Positions 8,845-19,744 are shown, counted from the first letter of the stretch. The stretch: 64,000 nucleotides of DNA from Martelella mediterranea (GCA_003001975.1 PVUG01000016.1:32644-96643); one strand, 5' to 3'. The notes: generated from the letters alone by a model not told the origin. Program-made: numbers and translations.

Positions 8845-9722
8845 TGGGCCGGGAACTGCAATTACGGATCATGTCGGGCGTGGTGCTGGCGCTCGCCGTT
8901 CTGGCTGCGACCTGGTTCGGTGGCGCGGCCTTTCTGCTTCTCGCGGTCGGCATCGGACTTCTGGTTTTTTACGAATGGCTGGCGATGAGCCGTTCCAGGC
9001 CTTCGGCCGGGCGTGGGGAAAGCATCACCGTTCTGCTGTCAGGCTGGGCTGTCATGATTGCGACCGCCATTCTGACGTTCCTGGAATTGTTTGTGCCGGC
9101 GCTGCTGCTTTCGGCAATCGCCGCCGGCGGCGCCTGGGCCTATGGCCGCAGCAGACCGGTCCCGCTGTGGTTTGGCGGCGCGCTGATCTATGCCGGTGCG
9201 GCGATGGTCTCGCTTGCCGCCATCAGAAGCGGTAGCGCTGGCGGTCTTTACGCGACCCTGTTCATCTTTGCCGTCGTCTGGTCGACAGACATCATGGCCT
9301 ATTTCGTCGGGCGCACGTTTGGCGGTCCCAAACTTGCCCCTGCGATCTCGCCCGGCAAAACCTGGTCGGGGGCCATTGGCGGCACGGTCTTCGGTGTTGC
9401 CGCCGCGCTTGGCCTTTGCGCCGCCTATGGCGGCAGGCCGTCGGTGCTTCTGGCCTTGCTGGCGGTGGTGCTGTCAGCGGTCAGTCAGGCCGGCGACCTG
9501 TTCGAATCGGCACTCAAGCGCCGGTGTGGTGCCAAGGATTCCAGCCATCTCATTCCCGGCCATGGCGGGGTGATGGATCGTGTGGATGGACTTGTCGCTG
9601 CCGCATTCGCGATGTTTATCTTGGCCGGTTTCGCCATGCTGTCCGGCATGGGCGACAGCGTCGGCGCGGTGCTTTTTCGGTGGAGTGGCCTGATGGCCCT
9701 GCCGCCCGTTCATGGAGCCTGA
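8844..9722 (+). CDS. cdsA: Phosphatidate cytidylyltransferase
   Basis: 292 residues, a polytopic inner-membrane protein. The C-terminal KRRCGAKDSSHLIPGHGG followed by VMDRVDGL matches the CDS family signature with its catalytic Asp residues. It forms CDP-diacylglycerol from phosphatidic acid and CTP, the entry to phospholipid synthesis. The start overlaps the uppS stop by one base and the end overlaps rseP by 11 bases, so translation is coupled. Confidence 0.96.
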   Translation: MGRELQLRIMSGVVLALAVLAATWFGGAAFLLLAVGIGLLVFYEWLAMSRSRPSAGRGESITVLLSGWAVMIATAILTFLELFVPALLLSAIAAGGAWAYGRSRPVPLWFGGALIYAGAAMVSLAAIRSGSAGGLYATLFIFAVVWSTDIMAYFVGRTFGGPKLAPAISPGKTWSGAIGGTVFGVAAALGLCAAYGGRPSVLLALLAVVLSAVSQAGDLFESALKRRCGAKDSSHLIPGHGGVMDRVDGLVAAAFAMFILAGFAMLSGMGDSVGAVLFRWSGLMALPPVHGA

Positions 9723-10848
9723 ATTGGGTATCGGTTTTACAAACGCACCGGGAATGATCGTTGCCTTTCTGGTGGCGATCTCCTTTCTCGTCTTCTTTCA
9801 CGAGCTGGGGCACTATCTGGTGGCGCGTTGGTGCGGAATTCGCATTCTGGCGTTTTCGCTCGGTTTCGGCCCGGAGATTGTCGGGCGAACCGACAAGCAT
9901 GGCACTCGCTGGAAGCTGTGCGCGATACCGCTTGGCGGCTATGTGCGCTTTTATGGTGACGAGGACGCGGCCAGCCGCCCCGATTTTGCCGGTGTGGACG
10001 CGATGCCGCCCGAGGAGCGCGCAAAAACTTTCAACGGCGCAGCACTCTGGAAGCGGACTCTGACTGTTGCCGCCGGCCCGATTGCGAATTTCCTGCTGGC
10101 AATCGCTATTTTTGCGGTCATCTTTTCTGTTTACGGCCGCGGTGTTTCCGATCCCGTTGTCGGTGAGGTCGTTGCCGACAGCCCGGCGGCCGAAGCCGGG
10201 ATACAGCCCGGCGATATCATGATGTCGCTCGATGGCCAGAAGGTCGGAACCTTCGATGCGGTGGTGCGCTATGTCAGCGTGCGGCCCGGCGTTCCCATCC
10301 ATCTGACAGTGGAACGCGACGGTGCGCCGGTCGACCTTACGGTGGTGCCGGAGCGCATCGAGGAGCAGGACCAGTTCGGAAACGCGATGGAGCTTGGCCG
10401 GATCGGCGTGGTGGGCACCCGCGATTCGGGTAATTTCCGGGTCGAGCGCTATCAGCCGCTTGAAGCGATCGGACAGGGCGCGCTGCAGAGCTGGCACATC
10501 GTCGTCAGCACCTATGACTATATCACCAACGTTTTTGCCGGCCGCATGAAGGCCGATCAGATCGGCGGACCGGTGCGGGTCGCGACAATGGCCGGGCAGA
10601 TGGCATCGCTCGGGATTGTCGCCTTTGCCAATTTCGCCGCGATTCTGTCGGTCTCCGTCGGTCTGTTCAATCTGTTGCCGGTGCCCATGCTGGATGGCGG
10701 CCATCTGCTGTTTTACGCAATCGAGGCCGTGCGCGGGCGTCCGCTGTCGGTCAGGGTTCAGGAATTTGCCTTCCGCATCGGATTGTTCCTGGTGCTTGCG
10801 CTGATGGTTTTCGCCACGTGGAACGACACGATCGGCCGGATGGGGTGA
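9712..10848 (+). CDS. rseP: Site-2 zinc metalloprotease RseP (MmpA-like)
   Basis: 378 residues. The zinc-binding motif FHELGHYL lies in the first membrane helix, a single PDZ domain occupies about residues 140-225 (GEVVADSPAAEAGIQPGDIM), and the third zinc ligand is in VPMLDGGHL near the C-terminus. This is the S2P fold that cleaves membrane-bound anti-sigma factors and signal-peptide remnants. One PDZ instead of the two of E. coli RseP is normal for alphaproteobacteria. It overlaps cdsA by 11 bp. Confidence 0.95.
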   Translation: MEPELGIGFTNAPGMIVAFLVAISFLVFFHELGHYLVARWCGIRILAFSLGFGPEIVGRTDKHGTRWKLCAIPLGGYVRFYGDEDAASRPDFAGVDAMPPEERAKTFNGAALWKRTLTVAAGPIANFLLAIAIFAVIFSVYGRGVSDPVVGEVVADSPAAEAGIQPGDIMMSLDGQKVGTFDAVVRYVSVRPGVPIHLTVERDGAPVDLTVVPERIEEQDQFGNAMELGRIGVVGTRDSGNFRVERYQPLEAIGQGALQSWHIVVSTYDYITNVFAGRMKADQIGGPVRVATMAGQMASLGIVAFANFAAILSVSVGLFNLLPVPMLDGGHLLFYAIEAVRGRPLSVRVQEFAFRIGLFLVLALMVFATWNDTIGRMG

Positions 10849-11166
10849 GACATTCCGTTTTTAACCCTTTGAGACTGTTTGGCTAAAGCAGATGTGAATG
10901 ATCTTGTGGCGAAGGGGGGAGTGTGCGAATGTGGCCTTGCCTTTGGCGCGGGAGATGATAGGAGAAGCGCAGTAGATACGTTTCGGTTATTGTAGCCTTC
11001 CGTTTACCATATTGTGAAAAGAACGTGGCGATTTGGCCACGCTTGGGGCGGAAGTTGCAAAAATCGGGCGGCTTTCTATTGCGTGGAGGTGTGAAGTCTT
11101 TAGAACAAAAGACGGGAAAACCTCTAAAACGCTGATATTGAGCGATCATAAAGGGTAGATAATAGC
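10849..11166. other. rseP-bamA intergenic region (318 bp)
   Basis: No gene is visible. A small perfect inverted repeat (CGTGGC/GCCACG at 11024-11041) is present. The segment is AT-richer than its neighbours and ends with the bamA ribosome binding site (AAGGG at 11151-11155). A separate bamA promoter is likely here, but I cannot point to convincing -35/-10 elements. Confidence 0.4.
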
Positions 11167-13506
11167 ATGGCCGGTTCAAGATTTTTGAACACAGTTTCAG
11201 GTGCGGCGCTTTCGTTGGCTGTCGCTGCTTCCGGGGGGATTGTTGCTGCTGTTGCCTTGCCCTCGAGCGCTTACGCTGCTGTTGTGAGTAATATTGTCGT
11301 CAATGGCACCAATCAGGCCGGTTCGGATGCGATCCGCTCCAAGCTGACGATCCAGCCGGGCCGCAGCTTCACCGACGCCGATATCAACCAGTCCATTCGC
11401 AATCTTTACAGCTCGGGCTATTTCTCCGACGTCAAGATTTCGGTTTCCGGTTCGACGCTCGTCGTGAACGTGACCGAGAACCAGCTGATCAACCAGGTCG
11501 TCTTCAACGGCAACCGCAAGGTTGACGACAAGAAGCTTCAGGGTGTCGTGCAGCTGCATTCGCTTGGTCCGTTCAACAGGGCGCAGGCCGAGCTGGATGC
11601 CCAGCGCATCAAGGACGCCTATTCGCAGATCGGCCGTTCCGACGTTGAGGTCAGCATTGATACCGCGACCGTTCAGGACAACAGGGTCAACGTTGCCTTT
11701 GTCATCGATGAGGGTGGGCGGACCAAGACCCGCAAGATCAATTTCGAAGGCAACAACACCTTCGGCGATTCCCGTCTGGCCTCGGTGATTTCCACAAAGC
11801 GCTCGACGCCGCTGTCGTTCCTGACGCGCAAGGATATCTACAATCCCGACAAGCTGCGTCATGACGAACAGCTTCTGCGTGATTTCTACAACAATCACGG
11901 CTTCCCCGATTATCGCCTGATTTCCACGGATGTGGATTACAGCGAGGAAGACAATTCCTATTCGATCACGTTCAATATTTCCGAGGGCGATCGCTATCGT
12001 TTCGGTGATATCGGCGTTGCATCGACGGTTGAAGGTGTCGATACCGCCACGTTGAAGGGCGACATCAAGACCAAGGCCGGCAAGATCTATGATGCCGACG
12101 ATATCCAGAAGACCTCCGAATCGATCGCCGCATCGGTTTCTTCCCAGGGGTATCCGTTCGCGCAGGTTACACCGCGCGGTGACCGTAACTTCAGCAATGA
12201 CACATTGTCGGTGAACTACGAGATCGATCAGGGCGTCAGGGCCTACATCGAGCGCATCGACATTGTCGGCAATACCCGTACGCGTGACTACGTCATTCGG
12301 CGTGAGTTCGAACTGGCCGAAGGCGATGCCTATAACCGCGAGATGATCGCACGCACCAAGCGGCGTCTGGAAGCGCTCGGCTATTTCAGTGATGTCAGCA
12401 TCACCACCCAGCCGGGCAGTGCGCCGGACCGCGTCGTGCTGGTCGTCGATGTGACCGACGAGCCGACCGGTTCGTTCTCGGTCGGCGCCGGCTACGATGC
12501 CGAAGGTGACTCGCTGGTTCTCGAACTCTCGGTTCAGGAACGCAACTTCCTCGGACGTGGCCAGTTCATCCGCGCATCCGCCGGTCTTGGTGACGACGAT
12601 TCGCAGATCTACAACTTCTCCTTCACCGAACCCTTCTTCCTGGGCTATCGCGTGGCGGCCGGTTTCGATCTGTATCGCTCCTATTCGGCCTCGCAGGATT
12701 ACTACACCTATGCCGAGACAGCCGGCGATATCCGCCTGACGGCGCCGCTGACCGACGATCTCAGCTCGACGATCAAATATGTCTATCAGCAGTTCGAATA
12801 TGATGGTGCCGGCGACTGGGAAAACCCGAACAATCTGTCTCCGGTCTTCCAGAACCTGATCGATGGCAGCCCGTGGACCGTGTCGTCGGTCGAGCAGTCC
12901 TTCGACTTCTCGAGTATTGATAACCGGCAGCTGCCGCGTGAAGGCGTTCTGGCCAACCTGACCAATACGGTTGCCGGTCTTGGCGGCGATTCGCACTATT
13001 ACGCGATGACCGGTAAGGTCCGCTGGTATCAGATGATTTCGGATCAGGCAGATATCATCGGCTCGCTGACGGGACGCGGTGGTTTCGTAACGCCCTTCGA
13101 TGATGATCTGAATGTGTTCGACCAGTTCACCATCGGTGGTCAGGAAATCCGCGGCTTCAAGCAGAACGGTATCGGTCCGCGCACGGTGCAGCAGGGCGAT
13201 GCGCTCGGGGCACAGTATTATGCGACCATTTCGGCCGAGGCGAACTTCCCGCTTCCGCTCATTCCGGAAGACATCAATCTGCGCGGTGCAGCTTATGTCG
13301 ACGCCGGTTCGGCCTGGGGCAACGCCGTTGAGGTTAACAATACGGCTATCGAGGGTACGGACTTTGCGGTCCGCGCGTCTGCCGGTATCGGCCTGATCTG
13401 GAACTCGCCTTTCGGCGATCTGCGCTTCGATTACGCCGTTCCGTTCGCCAAGGAAGATTTCGACGAGACCCAGCATTTCCGCTTCGGAATTGCCAACTCG
13501 TTCTGA
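11167..13506 (+). CDS. bamA: Outer membrane assembly factor BamA (Omp85/YaeT)
   Basis: 779 residues. A signal peptide of about 37 residues ends in PSSAYA. Five POTRA repeats follow (for example [44 protein letters not shown]), then the 16-strand Omp85 barrel with the lid-loop motif region around [12 protein letters not shown] (canonical VRGY/F). The chain ends in phenylalanine (GIANSF), the outer-membrane insertion signal. BamA inserts beta-barrel proteins. It lies between rseP and lpxD as in most Gram-negatives. Confidence 0.97.
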   Translation: MAGSRFLNTVSGAALSLAVAASGGIVAAVALPSSAYAAVVSNIVVNGTNQAGSDAIRSKLTIQPGRSFTDADINQSIRNLYSSGYFSDVKISVSGSTLVVNVTENQLINQVVFNGNRKVDDKKLQGVVQLHSLGPFNRAQAELDAQRIKDAYSQIGRSDVEVSIDTATVQDNRVNVAFVIDEGGRTKTRKINFEGNNTFGDSRLASVISTKRSTPLSFLTRKDIYNPDKLRHDEQLLRDFYNNHGFPDYRLISTDVDYSEEDNSYSITFNISEGDRYRFGDIGVASTVEGVDTATLKGDIKTKAGKIYDADDIQKTSESIAASVSSQGYPFAQVTPRGDRNFSNDTLSVNYEIDQGVRAYIERIDIVGNTRTRDYVIRREFELAEGDAYNREMIARTKRRLEALGYFSDVSITTQPGSAPDRVVLVVDVTDEPTGSFSVGAGYDAEGDSLVLELSVQERNFLGRGQFIRASAGLGDDDSQIYNFSFTEPFFLGYRVAAGFDLYRSYSASQDYYTYAETAGDIRLTAPLTDDLSSTIKYVYQQFEYDGAGDWENPNNLSPVFQNLIDGSPWTVSSVEQSFDFSSIDNRQLPREGVLANLTNTVAGLGGDSHYYAMTGKVRWYQMISDQADIIGSLTGRGGFVTPFDDDLNVFDQFTIGGQEIRGFKQNGIGPRTVQQGDALGAQYYATISAEANFPLPLIPEDINLRGAAYVDAGSAWGNAVEVNNTAIEGTDFAVRASAGIGLIWNSPFGDLRFDYAVPFAKEDFDETQHFRFGIANSF

Positions 13507-13550
13507 TCTCCCTGTCCAGAGCTTATTTCGTCACTGTTCTGGAGAGAAAA

Positions 13551-14606
13551 ATGGATCAGAACCAGTTTTTCGGTGCGCGGCAGTCAATTCGTCTCGACGT
13601 GTTGGCTGAGCGCACCGGGTCGGTGTTGTCTAAACCCGATAGCGGCGACCGCATGGTTGAATCGGTGTCGCCGATCTATCGCGCAGGCCCCTACGATATC
13701 TGTTACATCCTTTCGCGCAGCAATATCGATCAGCTGAAAACCTGTCGCGCGGCAGCGGTGTTCTGTTCTCCTGACCTAAAAAAACATATTCCGGCGGAGC
13801 TGCCGGCACTTGTTTCAGATGCGCCGCAGCTTGCCTTTGCGCGTGCGGCAGCTCAGCTCTATCCGGACGCGATGCGTCCGCAGGCCGCGCTGAACCGTCA
13901 GGCCGGCATTTCACCTCAGGCGGTTGTTGACGATACGGCTGTTATCGAGAAAAGCGTGCAGATCGAGCCGTTTGCGGTGATCGGTGCGCGTGCGGTGATT
14001 GGCGCTGGCTCGCGCGTTCTGTGTGGCGCCGTGGTCGGAGCCGATGTGAAGATCGGCCGCAATGTCACGCTCGGCGCGCATGTTTCGGTGTCCAATGCAC
14101 TGATTGGCAATAATGTCATCATCCATACCGGTGCGCGCATCGGTCAGGACGGGTTCGGCTATGCGCCGGGACCGACGGGCATGGTGAAGCTGCCGCAGGT
14201 CGGCCGGGTCATCATTCAGGACGATGTCGAAATCGGGGCCAATACCACGATAGACCGTGGGGCGATGGACGACACGGTCATCGGCGAAGGCACCAAGATC
14301 GATAATCTGGTGCAGATTGGCCATAACGTGCAGATCGGCCGGCATTGCGGTATCGTGAGCCAGTCGGGTGTCGCAGGCAGCACCAGGATCGGCGACGGGG
14401 TGATGATCGGCGGGCAGACGGGTATCAATGGCCATATCGAAATTGGCAGTGGCGCGCAGATCGCCGGCAAGAGCGGTGTGCTGAACTCTGTGCCTGCGGG
14501 AGACCGGATAGGGGGGAATCCCGCACGGCCGATCCGGGATTATCTGAAAGAAGTGGCAGAGATCGCACGGCAGTCAGCGAAATCGGGAGACAAAAAAGGT
14601 GAGTGA
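13551..14606 (+). CDS. lpxD: UDP-3-O-(3-hydroxyacyl)glucosamine N-acyltransferase
   Basis: 351 residues: an N-terminal uridine-binding domain, then left-handed beta-helix hexapeptide repeats from about residue 120 ([20 protein letters not shown]) including [14 protein letters not shown] with the catalytic histidine region. It adds the second acyl chain to lipid A precursors. GGAGAG lies just before ATG 13551. Its end overlaps fabZ by 8 nt. Confidence 0.96.
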   Translation: MDQNQFFGARQSIRLDVLAERTGSVLSKPDSGDRMVESVSPIYRAGPYDICYILSRSNIDQLKTCRAAAVFCSPDLKKHIPAELPALVSDAPQLAFARAAAQLYPDAMRPQAALNRQAGISPQAVVDDTAVIEKSVQIEPFAVIGARAVIGAGSRVLCGAVVGADVKIGRNVTLGAHVSVSNALIGNNVIIHTGARIGQDGFGYAPGPTGMVKLPQVGRVIIQDDVEIGANTTIDRGAMDDTVIGEGTKIDNLVQIGHNVQIGRHCGIVSQSGVAGSTRIGDGVMIGGQTGINGHIEIGSGAQIAGKSGVLNSVPAGDRIGGNPARPIRDYLKEVAEIARQSAKSGDKKGE

Positions 14607-15066
14607 AGAAACGAAAGAAACGTTGGGGACGATGGATCTTCTGGAAATCATGAAGTTCCTGCCTCATCGTTACCCTTTTCTGCTGGTAGACCGCATTGTC
14701 GAGATTGAAGGCGACGAAAGCGCGGTCGGAATCAAGAACGTGACGGCCAACGAGCCGCATTTTCAGGGGCATTTCCCGGAAATGCCGATCATGCCAGGCG
14801 TTCTTCTTGTCGAGGGAATGGCTCAGACGGCGGGCGCGATCTGCGCTCACAAAGCCAATGAAGTCGACAATCTCGTGTATTTCATGACGATAGACAATGC
14901 CCGTTTCCGCAAGCCGGTGGTGCCGGGAGATCAGGTGTATTACAAGGTCGTCAAACAGAAACAGCGCCGCCGCGTGTGGAAGTTCCACTGCGAGGCGCTT
15001 GTCAACGACCAGCTTGTCGCCGAGGCTGATATCGGTGCCATGATGGTGCGCAAGGACGAAGAATGA
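14599..15066 (+). CDS. fabZ: 3-hydroxyacyl-ACP dehydratase FabZ
   Basis: 155 residues, hot-dog fold. [20 protein letters not shown] carries the catalytic histidine, and the following GMAQTAG the conserved region of the second half-site. It dehydrates beta-hydroxyacyl-ACP in fatty acid synthesis and competes with LpxA/LpxD for the acyl pool, which explains its place here. Start is GTG 14599, with GGAGA 8 nt upstream inside lpxD; the first internal ATG would remove 11 residues and has no such site. Confidence 0.96.
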   Translation: MSEETKETLGTMDLLEIMKFLPHRYPFLLVDRIVEIEGDESAVGIKNVTANEPHFQGHFPEMPIMPGVLLVEGMAQTAGAICAHKANEVDNLVYFMTIDNARFRKPVVPGDQVYYKVVKQKQRRRVWKFHCEALVNDQLVAEADIGAMMVRKDEE

Positions 15067-15893
15067 CCAATATTGCCAGCTCCGCAAAAATCGACAGCCG
15101 CGCGATTGTCGAGGACGGAGCCGTGATTGGTGAGCACGCCGAAATCGGCGCGTTTTGTTACGTCGGCGCCAATGTTGTGCTCGGCGACAATGTGAAGCTT
15201 CTGCACCATGCGGTGGTGGAGGGGGCGACACGGCTGGGCGACGACTGCCAGGTGTTTCCCATGGCGGTGATCGGCGGTGCGCCGCAGAGCATCCGTCATG
15301 ACGGCAGCCAGACCCGGCTTGACGTCGGCCGCAATTGCGTCTTCCGTGAAGGCGTGACCATCAATACCGGCTCGTCCCACGGCGGCGGTGAAACCGTTGT
15401 CGGCCATGACAACCTGTTTCTGGCCAATTCCCATGTCGGTCACGACTGCCGCATCGGCAATAATGTGATCCTGTCGAACAATGTCATGGTCGGCGGCCAT
15501 GCGACGGTTCATGACCGGGTGATCCTGAGCGGCGGCGCGGCGATCCATCAGTTCGTGCAGATCGGGCGACAGGCATTCATCGGCGGGCTCGCCGGCGTGG
15601 TCAACGACGTGATTCCCTATGCCATGGTGGTCGACAATCCGGCTTTCATGGGCGGGCTCAATGTGGTCGGCATGCAGCGCGCCGGCATGAGCAAGGGCGA
15701 GATCCACGCCGTTCGCAGGGCCTATCAGGCGATTTTCTCTGCCGGCACGGTCATCGGCAACGCCCGCGCCCTGCTTGAAAGTGGGGATGAGACCGAAGGC
15801 GCTGCCCGCGAAATCATAGACTTCGTTCTTGACCGCGACAGCGAGCGGGCTTTGACGACGCCCGGCTCCAGGCGGCGGGGCAGCAAGGCGTGA
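15063..15893 (+). CDS. lpxA: UDP-N-acetylglucosamine acyltransferase
   Basis: 276 residues. Hexapeptide repeats fill the first two thirds ([20 protein letters not shown]), with the conserved [17 protein letters not shown] and [13 protein letters not shown] segments holding the catalytic histidine, followed by an alpha-helical C-terminal domain. First committed step of lipid A synthesis. ATGA overlap with fabZ and GTGA overlap with lpxI indicate coupled translation. Confidence 0.97.
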   Translation: MTNIASSAKIDSRAIVEDGAVIGEHAEIGAFCYVGANVVLGDNVKLLHHAVVEGATRLGDDCQVFPMAVIGGAPQSIRHDGSQTRLDVGRNCVFREGVTINTGSSHGGGETVVGHDNLFLANSHVGHDCRIGNNVILSNNVMVGGHATVHDRVILSGGAAIHQFVQIGRQAFIGGLAGVVNDVIPYAMVVDNPAFMGGLNVVGMQRAGMSKGEIHAVRRAYQAIFSAGTVIGNARALLESGDETEGAAREIIDFVLDRDSERALTTPGSRRRGSKA

Positions 15894-16771
15894 GTGCGGC
15901 GTCGGCTTCCGGATCGGAGCCGGTCGCGATCATCGCCGGAAACGGCCGTCTGCCGTTTTATGTCGCCGAGGCCGCGCGTCAGGCCGGCACACCGCCCTTC
16001 ATCATTCAGCTGCGCAGCGAACGCAGCCATGACTGGTCCGGTTTTGACCATATGGAGGCCGATATCGGCGCGTTCCGGCCGGTCGTGACCGCCCTCCAGA
16101 AACGCGGCATACGGAAAGTAGTGCTGTCTGGCGGTGTGACGACGCGGCCGGACCTTCTCGGCCTCAGGCCGACCGCGCGGGTATTTCTGTCGCTTCCTTC
16201 GATTTTGAAAAAGCTGAAAAGCGGCGGCGATGACAAGGTGCTGCGCATGGTGATCGAGCTTTTCGAGCGCCATGGCTTCGAAATCATCGCAGCACAGGCG
16301 ATTGCCGGCGATCTTCTGGCAACAGCGGGTGTGCTGGGTGCCGTTGCGCCGGATCGCGATGCGATTGGCGACATTCTGGCCGCGGGCGAAGCGGCGCGGA
16401 CCATCGGCGCGATGGATATTGGCCAGGGGGCGGTCAGCCTTGGCGGCCGGGTTGTCGCGCTTGAAGGCGCTGAAGGGACCGACCAGATGCTGGAACGGGT
16501 CCGCACAATGCGTGAAAGCGGGCGGATATCGCGAAAGCACCGGGGCGCGCTTGTCAAACTGTGCAAACCCCAGCAGGATCTGCGCGCCGACCTGCCGTCA
16601 ATCGGCCCGGAAACCGTGCGCGCGGCATCGGCCGCAGGCCTTGGCGGCATTGCGGTGGAGGCCGGACGGGCACTGGTGCTGGACCGCGCGGCAACCATTG
16701 CGGAGGCCGACAGGGCAGGGCTTTTCCTTTACGGGCTCGAGCCGGACGAGATCGCTGCGCCCGCGTCGTGA
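15890..16771 (+). CDS. lpxI: UDP-2,3-diacylglucosamine pyrophosphatase LpxI
   Basis: 293 residues of the DUF1009/LpxI family. The N-terminal VAIIAGNGRLPFYVAEAARQ is typical, and the C-terminal domain ends with IAVEAGRALVLDRA and GLFLYGLEP. LpxI hydrolyses UDP-diacylglucosamine to lipid X and replaces the unrelated LpxH of gammaproteobacteria. GTG start in a GTGA overlap with the lpxA stop. Its position between lpxA and lpxB confirms the role. Confidence 0.95.
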   Translation: MSAASASGSEPVAIIAGNGRLPFYVAEAARQAGTPPFIIQLRSERSHDWSGFDHMEADIGAFRPVVTALQKRGIRKVVLSGGVTTRPDLLGLRPTARVFLSLPSILKKLKSGGDDKVLRMVIELFERHGFEIIAAQAIAGDLLATAGVLGAVAPDRDAIGDILAAGEAARTIGAMDIGQGAVSLGGRVVALEGAEGTDQMLERVRTMRESGRISRKHRGALVKLCKPQQDLRADLPSIGPETVRAASAAGLGGIAVEAGRALVLDRAATIAEADRAGLFLYGLEPDEIAAPAS

Positions 16772-16797
16772 ACCAATCTCTTCATGGGAGTGAAGCC

Positions 16798-17961
16798 ATG
16801 TCGAAAACTTTGAAGATCGGCGTGATTGCAGGCGAGGTTTCGGGCGATCTGCTTGGCGGCGACCTGATTGCGGCCCTGAAGACGATCCACTCCGGCGACG
16901 TTGAACTTGTCGGGGTTGGCGGCGATGCGCTTGGCGCCGAGGGGCTCGATTCGCTGTTTGATTATTCCGAACTGTCGATCATGGGGTTTACCCAGGTGAT
17001 TGCGCGGCTGCCGCAGCTGATCAGGCGCATTCGCCAGACGGCCGATGCGCTGATTGCGGCACGGCCGGACGTTCTGGTGATCATCGACAGTCCGGATTTC
17101 ACCCATCGGGTGGCAAAACGGGTGAAAAAGGCGCTGCCGGATCTACCGGTGGTCAATTATGTCTGCCCCAGTGTGTGGGCGTGGAAGGAACACCGCGCGC
17201 GCGACATGCTGGCCTATGTCGACCACGTGCTGGCGGTGCTGCCGTTCGAGCCGGAAGCCATGAAACGGCTGGGCGGGCCGGAAACCAGCTTTGTCGGACA
17301 TCGGCTGAGCGAAGAACCGGGGGTGATCGCCGCCCGGCAGAGTTCTGCCCTTCCGGCTGCGGGCACGCTGCCGACCATCCTGTTGCTTCCCGGCTCACGC
17401 GCCGGCGAGATCAAAAGTCTCACACCGGTCTTCCGCGATGTCGCGCGGACTTACGCGGAGCGCAATGCGATGCCCCGTTTCGTGCTGCCGACAGTGGCCC
17501 GCAGGGAGGAACTGGTGCGCGCGGCGATCGCCGACTGGCCGGTGAAACCGGAGCTTGTCGTCGGCGATGCGGCCAAATGGAAGGCATTCAGCGAGGCCCA
17601 TGCGGCCGTGGCGGCCTCCGGTACGGTGGTGCTGGAGCTGGCGCTGTCCGGCATTCCTGTGATTTCGGCCTACAAGGCGGATTTCATCGGCCGGTTCATG
17701 CTGAAGAAAATCAGTATCTGGTCGGCATCGCTGCCGAACCTGATTGCCGACAAGCCGCTGGTTCCGGAATATTTTGATGACACCATGCGGGCAGGGGCGC
17801 TGGCCCGCTGGATGGAACTGCTGACGCGCGACACGCCGCAGCGAAATACCATGCTCGAAGGGTTTGACGGGGTCTGGCAACAGATGCGTACCGCGGTTTC
17901 GCCCGGCAGACGGGCGGCCGAGGTGACCCTTCAGGTGCTGAAAGACAAGAACAGGCTGTAG
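16798..17961 (+). CDS. lpxB: Lipid-A-disaccharide synthase
   Basis: 387 residues of the GT19 family: KIGVIAGEVSGDLLGGDL at the N-terminus, ELSIMGFTQVIARLPQL and the SPDFTHRVAKR region in the N-domain, and LLPGSRAGEIKSLTPVF in the UDP-binding C-domain. It condenses lipid X with UDP-diacylglucosamine. ATG 16798 has GGGAG 8 nt upstream; the open frame continues upstream into lpxI but that part is not LpxB-like. Last gene of the lipid A block. Confidence 0.97.
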   Translation: MSKTLKIGVIAGEVSGDLLGGDLIAALKTIHSGDVELVGVGGDALGAEGLDSLFDYSELSIMGFTQVIARLPQLIRRIRQTADALIAARPDVLVIIDSPDFTHRVAKRVKKALPDLPVVNYVCPSVWAWKEHRARDMLAYVDHVLAVLPFEPEAMKRLGGPETSFVGHRLSEEPGVIAARQSSALPAAGTLPTILLLPGSRAGEIKSLTPVFRDVARTYAERNAMPRFVLPTVARREELVRAAIADWPVKPELVVGDAAKWKAFSEAHAAVAASGTVVLELALSGIPVISAYKADFIGRFMLKKISIWSASLPNLIADKPLVPEYFDDTMRAGALARWMELLTRDTPQRNTMLEGFDGVWQQMRTAVSPGRRAAEVTLQVLKDKNRL

Positions 17962-17971
17962 CCGGATAGCA

Positions 17972-17997
17972 AAAAGGGCCGCGATTGCAGCCCTTTT
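17972..17997. terminator. Bidirectional terminator between lpxB and rpsI
   Basis: AAAAGGGC (17972-17979) and GCCCTTTT (17990-17997) form a perfect stem. A-tract and T-tract flanks make it usable from both strands, as expected between converging lpxB (+) and rpsI (-). Confidence 0.75.
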
Positions 17998-18021
17998 CGT
18001 AAACAGAAGCGACTTTTGAAA

Positions 18022-18501
18022 TCAGCGCTTGGAGAACTGGAACGAACGGCGGGCTTTCGCGCGGCCGTACTTCTTGCGCTCGACGACGCGGCTGTCGCGG
18101 GTGAGGAAACCACCCTTCTTCAGCACGGCGCGCAGTTCCGGTTCGAAATAGGTCAGTGCCTTGGAGATGCCGTGACGTACAGCGCCGGCCTGGCCGGAGA
18201 GGCCGCCGCCGGTAACCGTGGCAACGATATCGAACTGGCCGGTACGCTCAGTCACGACAATCGGCTGCTGCAGGATCATCTGCAGAACCGGACGACCGAA
18301 ATAGTCGGTGAAGTCCTTGCCATTGACGGTGATCTTGCCGGAACCGGCCTTCACCCATACGCGAGCGACGGCGTCCTTGCGCTTGCCGGTGGCATAAGCG
18401 CGGCCGAGATCGTCAACCTTGCGTTCGTGAACGGGGGCTGCGGGGGCTTCGGAGGCCGTGGCGACATCGCCAAGCGTCTTCAGATCGGACAGGTCAGCCA
18501 T
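18022..18501 (-). CDS. rpsI: 30S ribosomal protein S9
   Basis: 159 residues. [20 protein letters not shown] is the S9 signature, and the C-terminus ends [20 protein letters not shown] followed by SKR, the basic tail that reaches the P-site tRNA. An N-terminal extension of about 30 residues ([20 protein letters not shown]) is usual for alphaproteobacteria. Its ATG overlaps the rplM stop by one base (TAATG). Confidence 0.98.
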   Translation of the reverse strand: MADLSDLKTLGDVATASEAPAAPVHERKVDDLGRAYATGKRKDAVARVWVKAGSGKITVNGKDFTDYFGRPVLQMILQQPIVVTERTGQFDIVATVTGGGLSGQAGAVRHGISKALTYFEPELRAVLKKGGFLTRDSRVVERKKYGRAKARRSFQFSKR

Positions 18502-18965
18502 TAAGCGCTCCTTACATTCTTCTTGTTGAGCTTGGCAACGTCGAGAACTTCGGGCTGCTGGGCTTCATGCGGGTGGTTGGTGCCGGCGTAAACGCGCAGG
18601 TTCTTCATCTGGCGACGGCCAAGCGGACCGCGCGGAACCATGCGCTCGACAGCCTTTTCGATGACGCGCGCGGGGAAGCGGCCTTCGATGATCTGGCGCG
18701 CATTGCGCTCCTTGATGCCGCCGGGATAACCGGTGTGCCAGTAGTACATCTTGTCGTTGTACTTCTTGCCGGTCATCGCGACCTTTTCGGCATTGATGAC
18801 GATGACGTTGTCGCCGTCGTCGACATGCGGGGTGAAGGTGGCTTTGTGCTTGCCGCGCAGACGCATGGCAACGAGCGAAGCGAGACGGCCGAGGACGAGA
18901 CCTTCGGCATCAATCACGATCCACTTCTTTTCCACCTCTTCAGGCTTCTGGGAGAAGGTAACCAT
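18501..18965 (-). CDS. rplM: 50S ribosomal protein L13
   Basis: 154 residues. [20 protein letters not shown] at the N-terminus and the central [20 protein letters not shown] are diagnostic of L13, an early 50S assembly protein that in some bacteria represses its own operon. First gene of the rplM-rpsI pair; a good sigma70 promoter lies about 110 bp upstream. Confidence 0.98.
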   Translation of the reverse strand: MVTFSQKPEEVEKKWIVIDAEGLVLGRLASLVAMRLRGKHKATFTPHVDDGDNVIVINAEKVAMTGKKYNDKMYYWHTGYPGGIKERNARQIIEGRFPARVIEKAVERMVPRGPLGRRQMKNLRVYAGTNHPHEAQQPEVLDVAKLNKKNVRSA

Positions 18966-19073
18966 TTTCTGATACTCTCGATTTCATTCCGACCCCGAAG
19001 GGCGGACGTTTTTTGTTGCTTTACTTGGGGGATCCCAAGCGGGGCATATGCGACGGGCGCATGTGCTGGCGGT

Positions 19074-19102
19074 TGTATAGAGACAGGCTTGCGGAAGGTC
19101 AA
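19074..19102 (-). promoter_or_regulatory. Sigma70-type promoter for rplM-rpsI
   Basis: On the minus strand TTGACC (19102-19097) is followed by a 17-nt spacer and TATACA (19079-19074). The surrounding bases give CTTGAC...CTATAC, close to the rhizobial housekeeping consensus. The expected transcript has a leader of about 100 nt before rplM, with a short GC hairpin (CTTGGG/CCCAAG, 19024-19039) and a TTCG-loop hairpin near 18990-19010. The rest of the 338-bp gap up to 19303 is AT-rich and otherwise featureless. Confidence 0.6.
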
Positions 19103-19303
19103 GCGTCAATATGGCGTTTCTGGAATGTATTTCCATTGTTTTTCAATGACTTAAAATATCGGTATTATAATACCGTATATATGGCGGCCGGTTTGCGGCC
19201 TGGATCAGCCTTATGATCATCGAAGGATAGCACATTGCGCTGGCGCTTTTGGTGAAAATATGGAACATATAAAGAACAAAAATAGTGAATATGGGAGAGT
19301 TTC

Positions 19304-19744
19304 ATGGCGCTTCAGCGCAGGATCAGCATGATCACGCTCGGTGTGGATGATCTGGCGGCGGCGACGGCCTTTTACGAAAGGCTTGGCTGGAAACGGTCAT
19401 CGGCGTCTCAGGAGGGCGTCAGCTTTTTCGGCCTCGATGGCATCGTGCTCGGGCTTTTCGGGCGTAAGGCGCTGGCGCAAGACGCCGGGCTTTCCGGTGC
19501 GCCGGCCGACAGGCCCGCCTTTTCCGGTGTGGCGCTTGCCTACAATGTCTCCTCGCAAGCTGCGGTGGATGAAACCATCGCCTTTGCCGAACGCTGCGGC
19601 GCGACCGTGGTAAAGCCGGGCGAGGCGGTGTTCTGGGGCGGTTACAGCGGCTATTTCGCCGATCCCGAAGGCCATTTGTGGGAGGTGGCCTATAATCCGT
19701 TTTCACCGCTTGATGAACATGGCCATATGACCTTGCCGGAATGA
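19304..19744 (+). CDS. VOC family protein (glyoxalase/dioxygenase fold)
   Basis: 146 residues. ISMITLGVDDLAAATAFYER opens the first beta-alpha-beta-beta-beta module, and the C-terminal GYSGYFADPEGHLWEVAYNP closes the second with a metal-ligand glutamate. This fold occurs in glyoxalase I, fosfomycin-resistance proteins and extradiol dioxygenases, and the sequence does not decide between them. ATG 19304 has GGGAGAG upstream. Separate transcription unit between rplM and trmJ. Confidence 0.85.
   Translation: MALQRRISMITLGVDDLAAATAFYERLGWKRSSASQEGVSFFGLDGIVLGLFGRKALAQDAGLSGAPADRPAFSGVALAYNVSSQAAVDETIAFAERCGATVVKPGEAVFWGGYSGYFADPEGHLWEVAYNPFSPLDEHGHMTLPE

Noticed and set aside
11197..13476. 759-codon open frame opposite bamA
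   Set aside because: bamA is complete and conserved on the other strand. The antisense product has no recognisable domain, and GC-rich codon bias on the coding strand explains the lack of stops. The same holds for other long antisense frames, such as 31226-32755 opposite degP.
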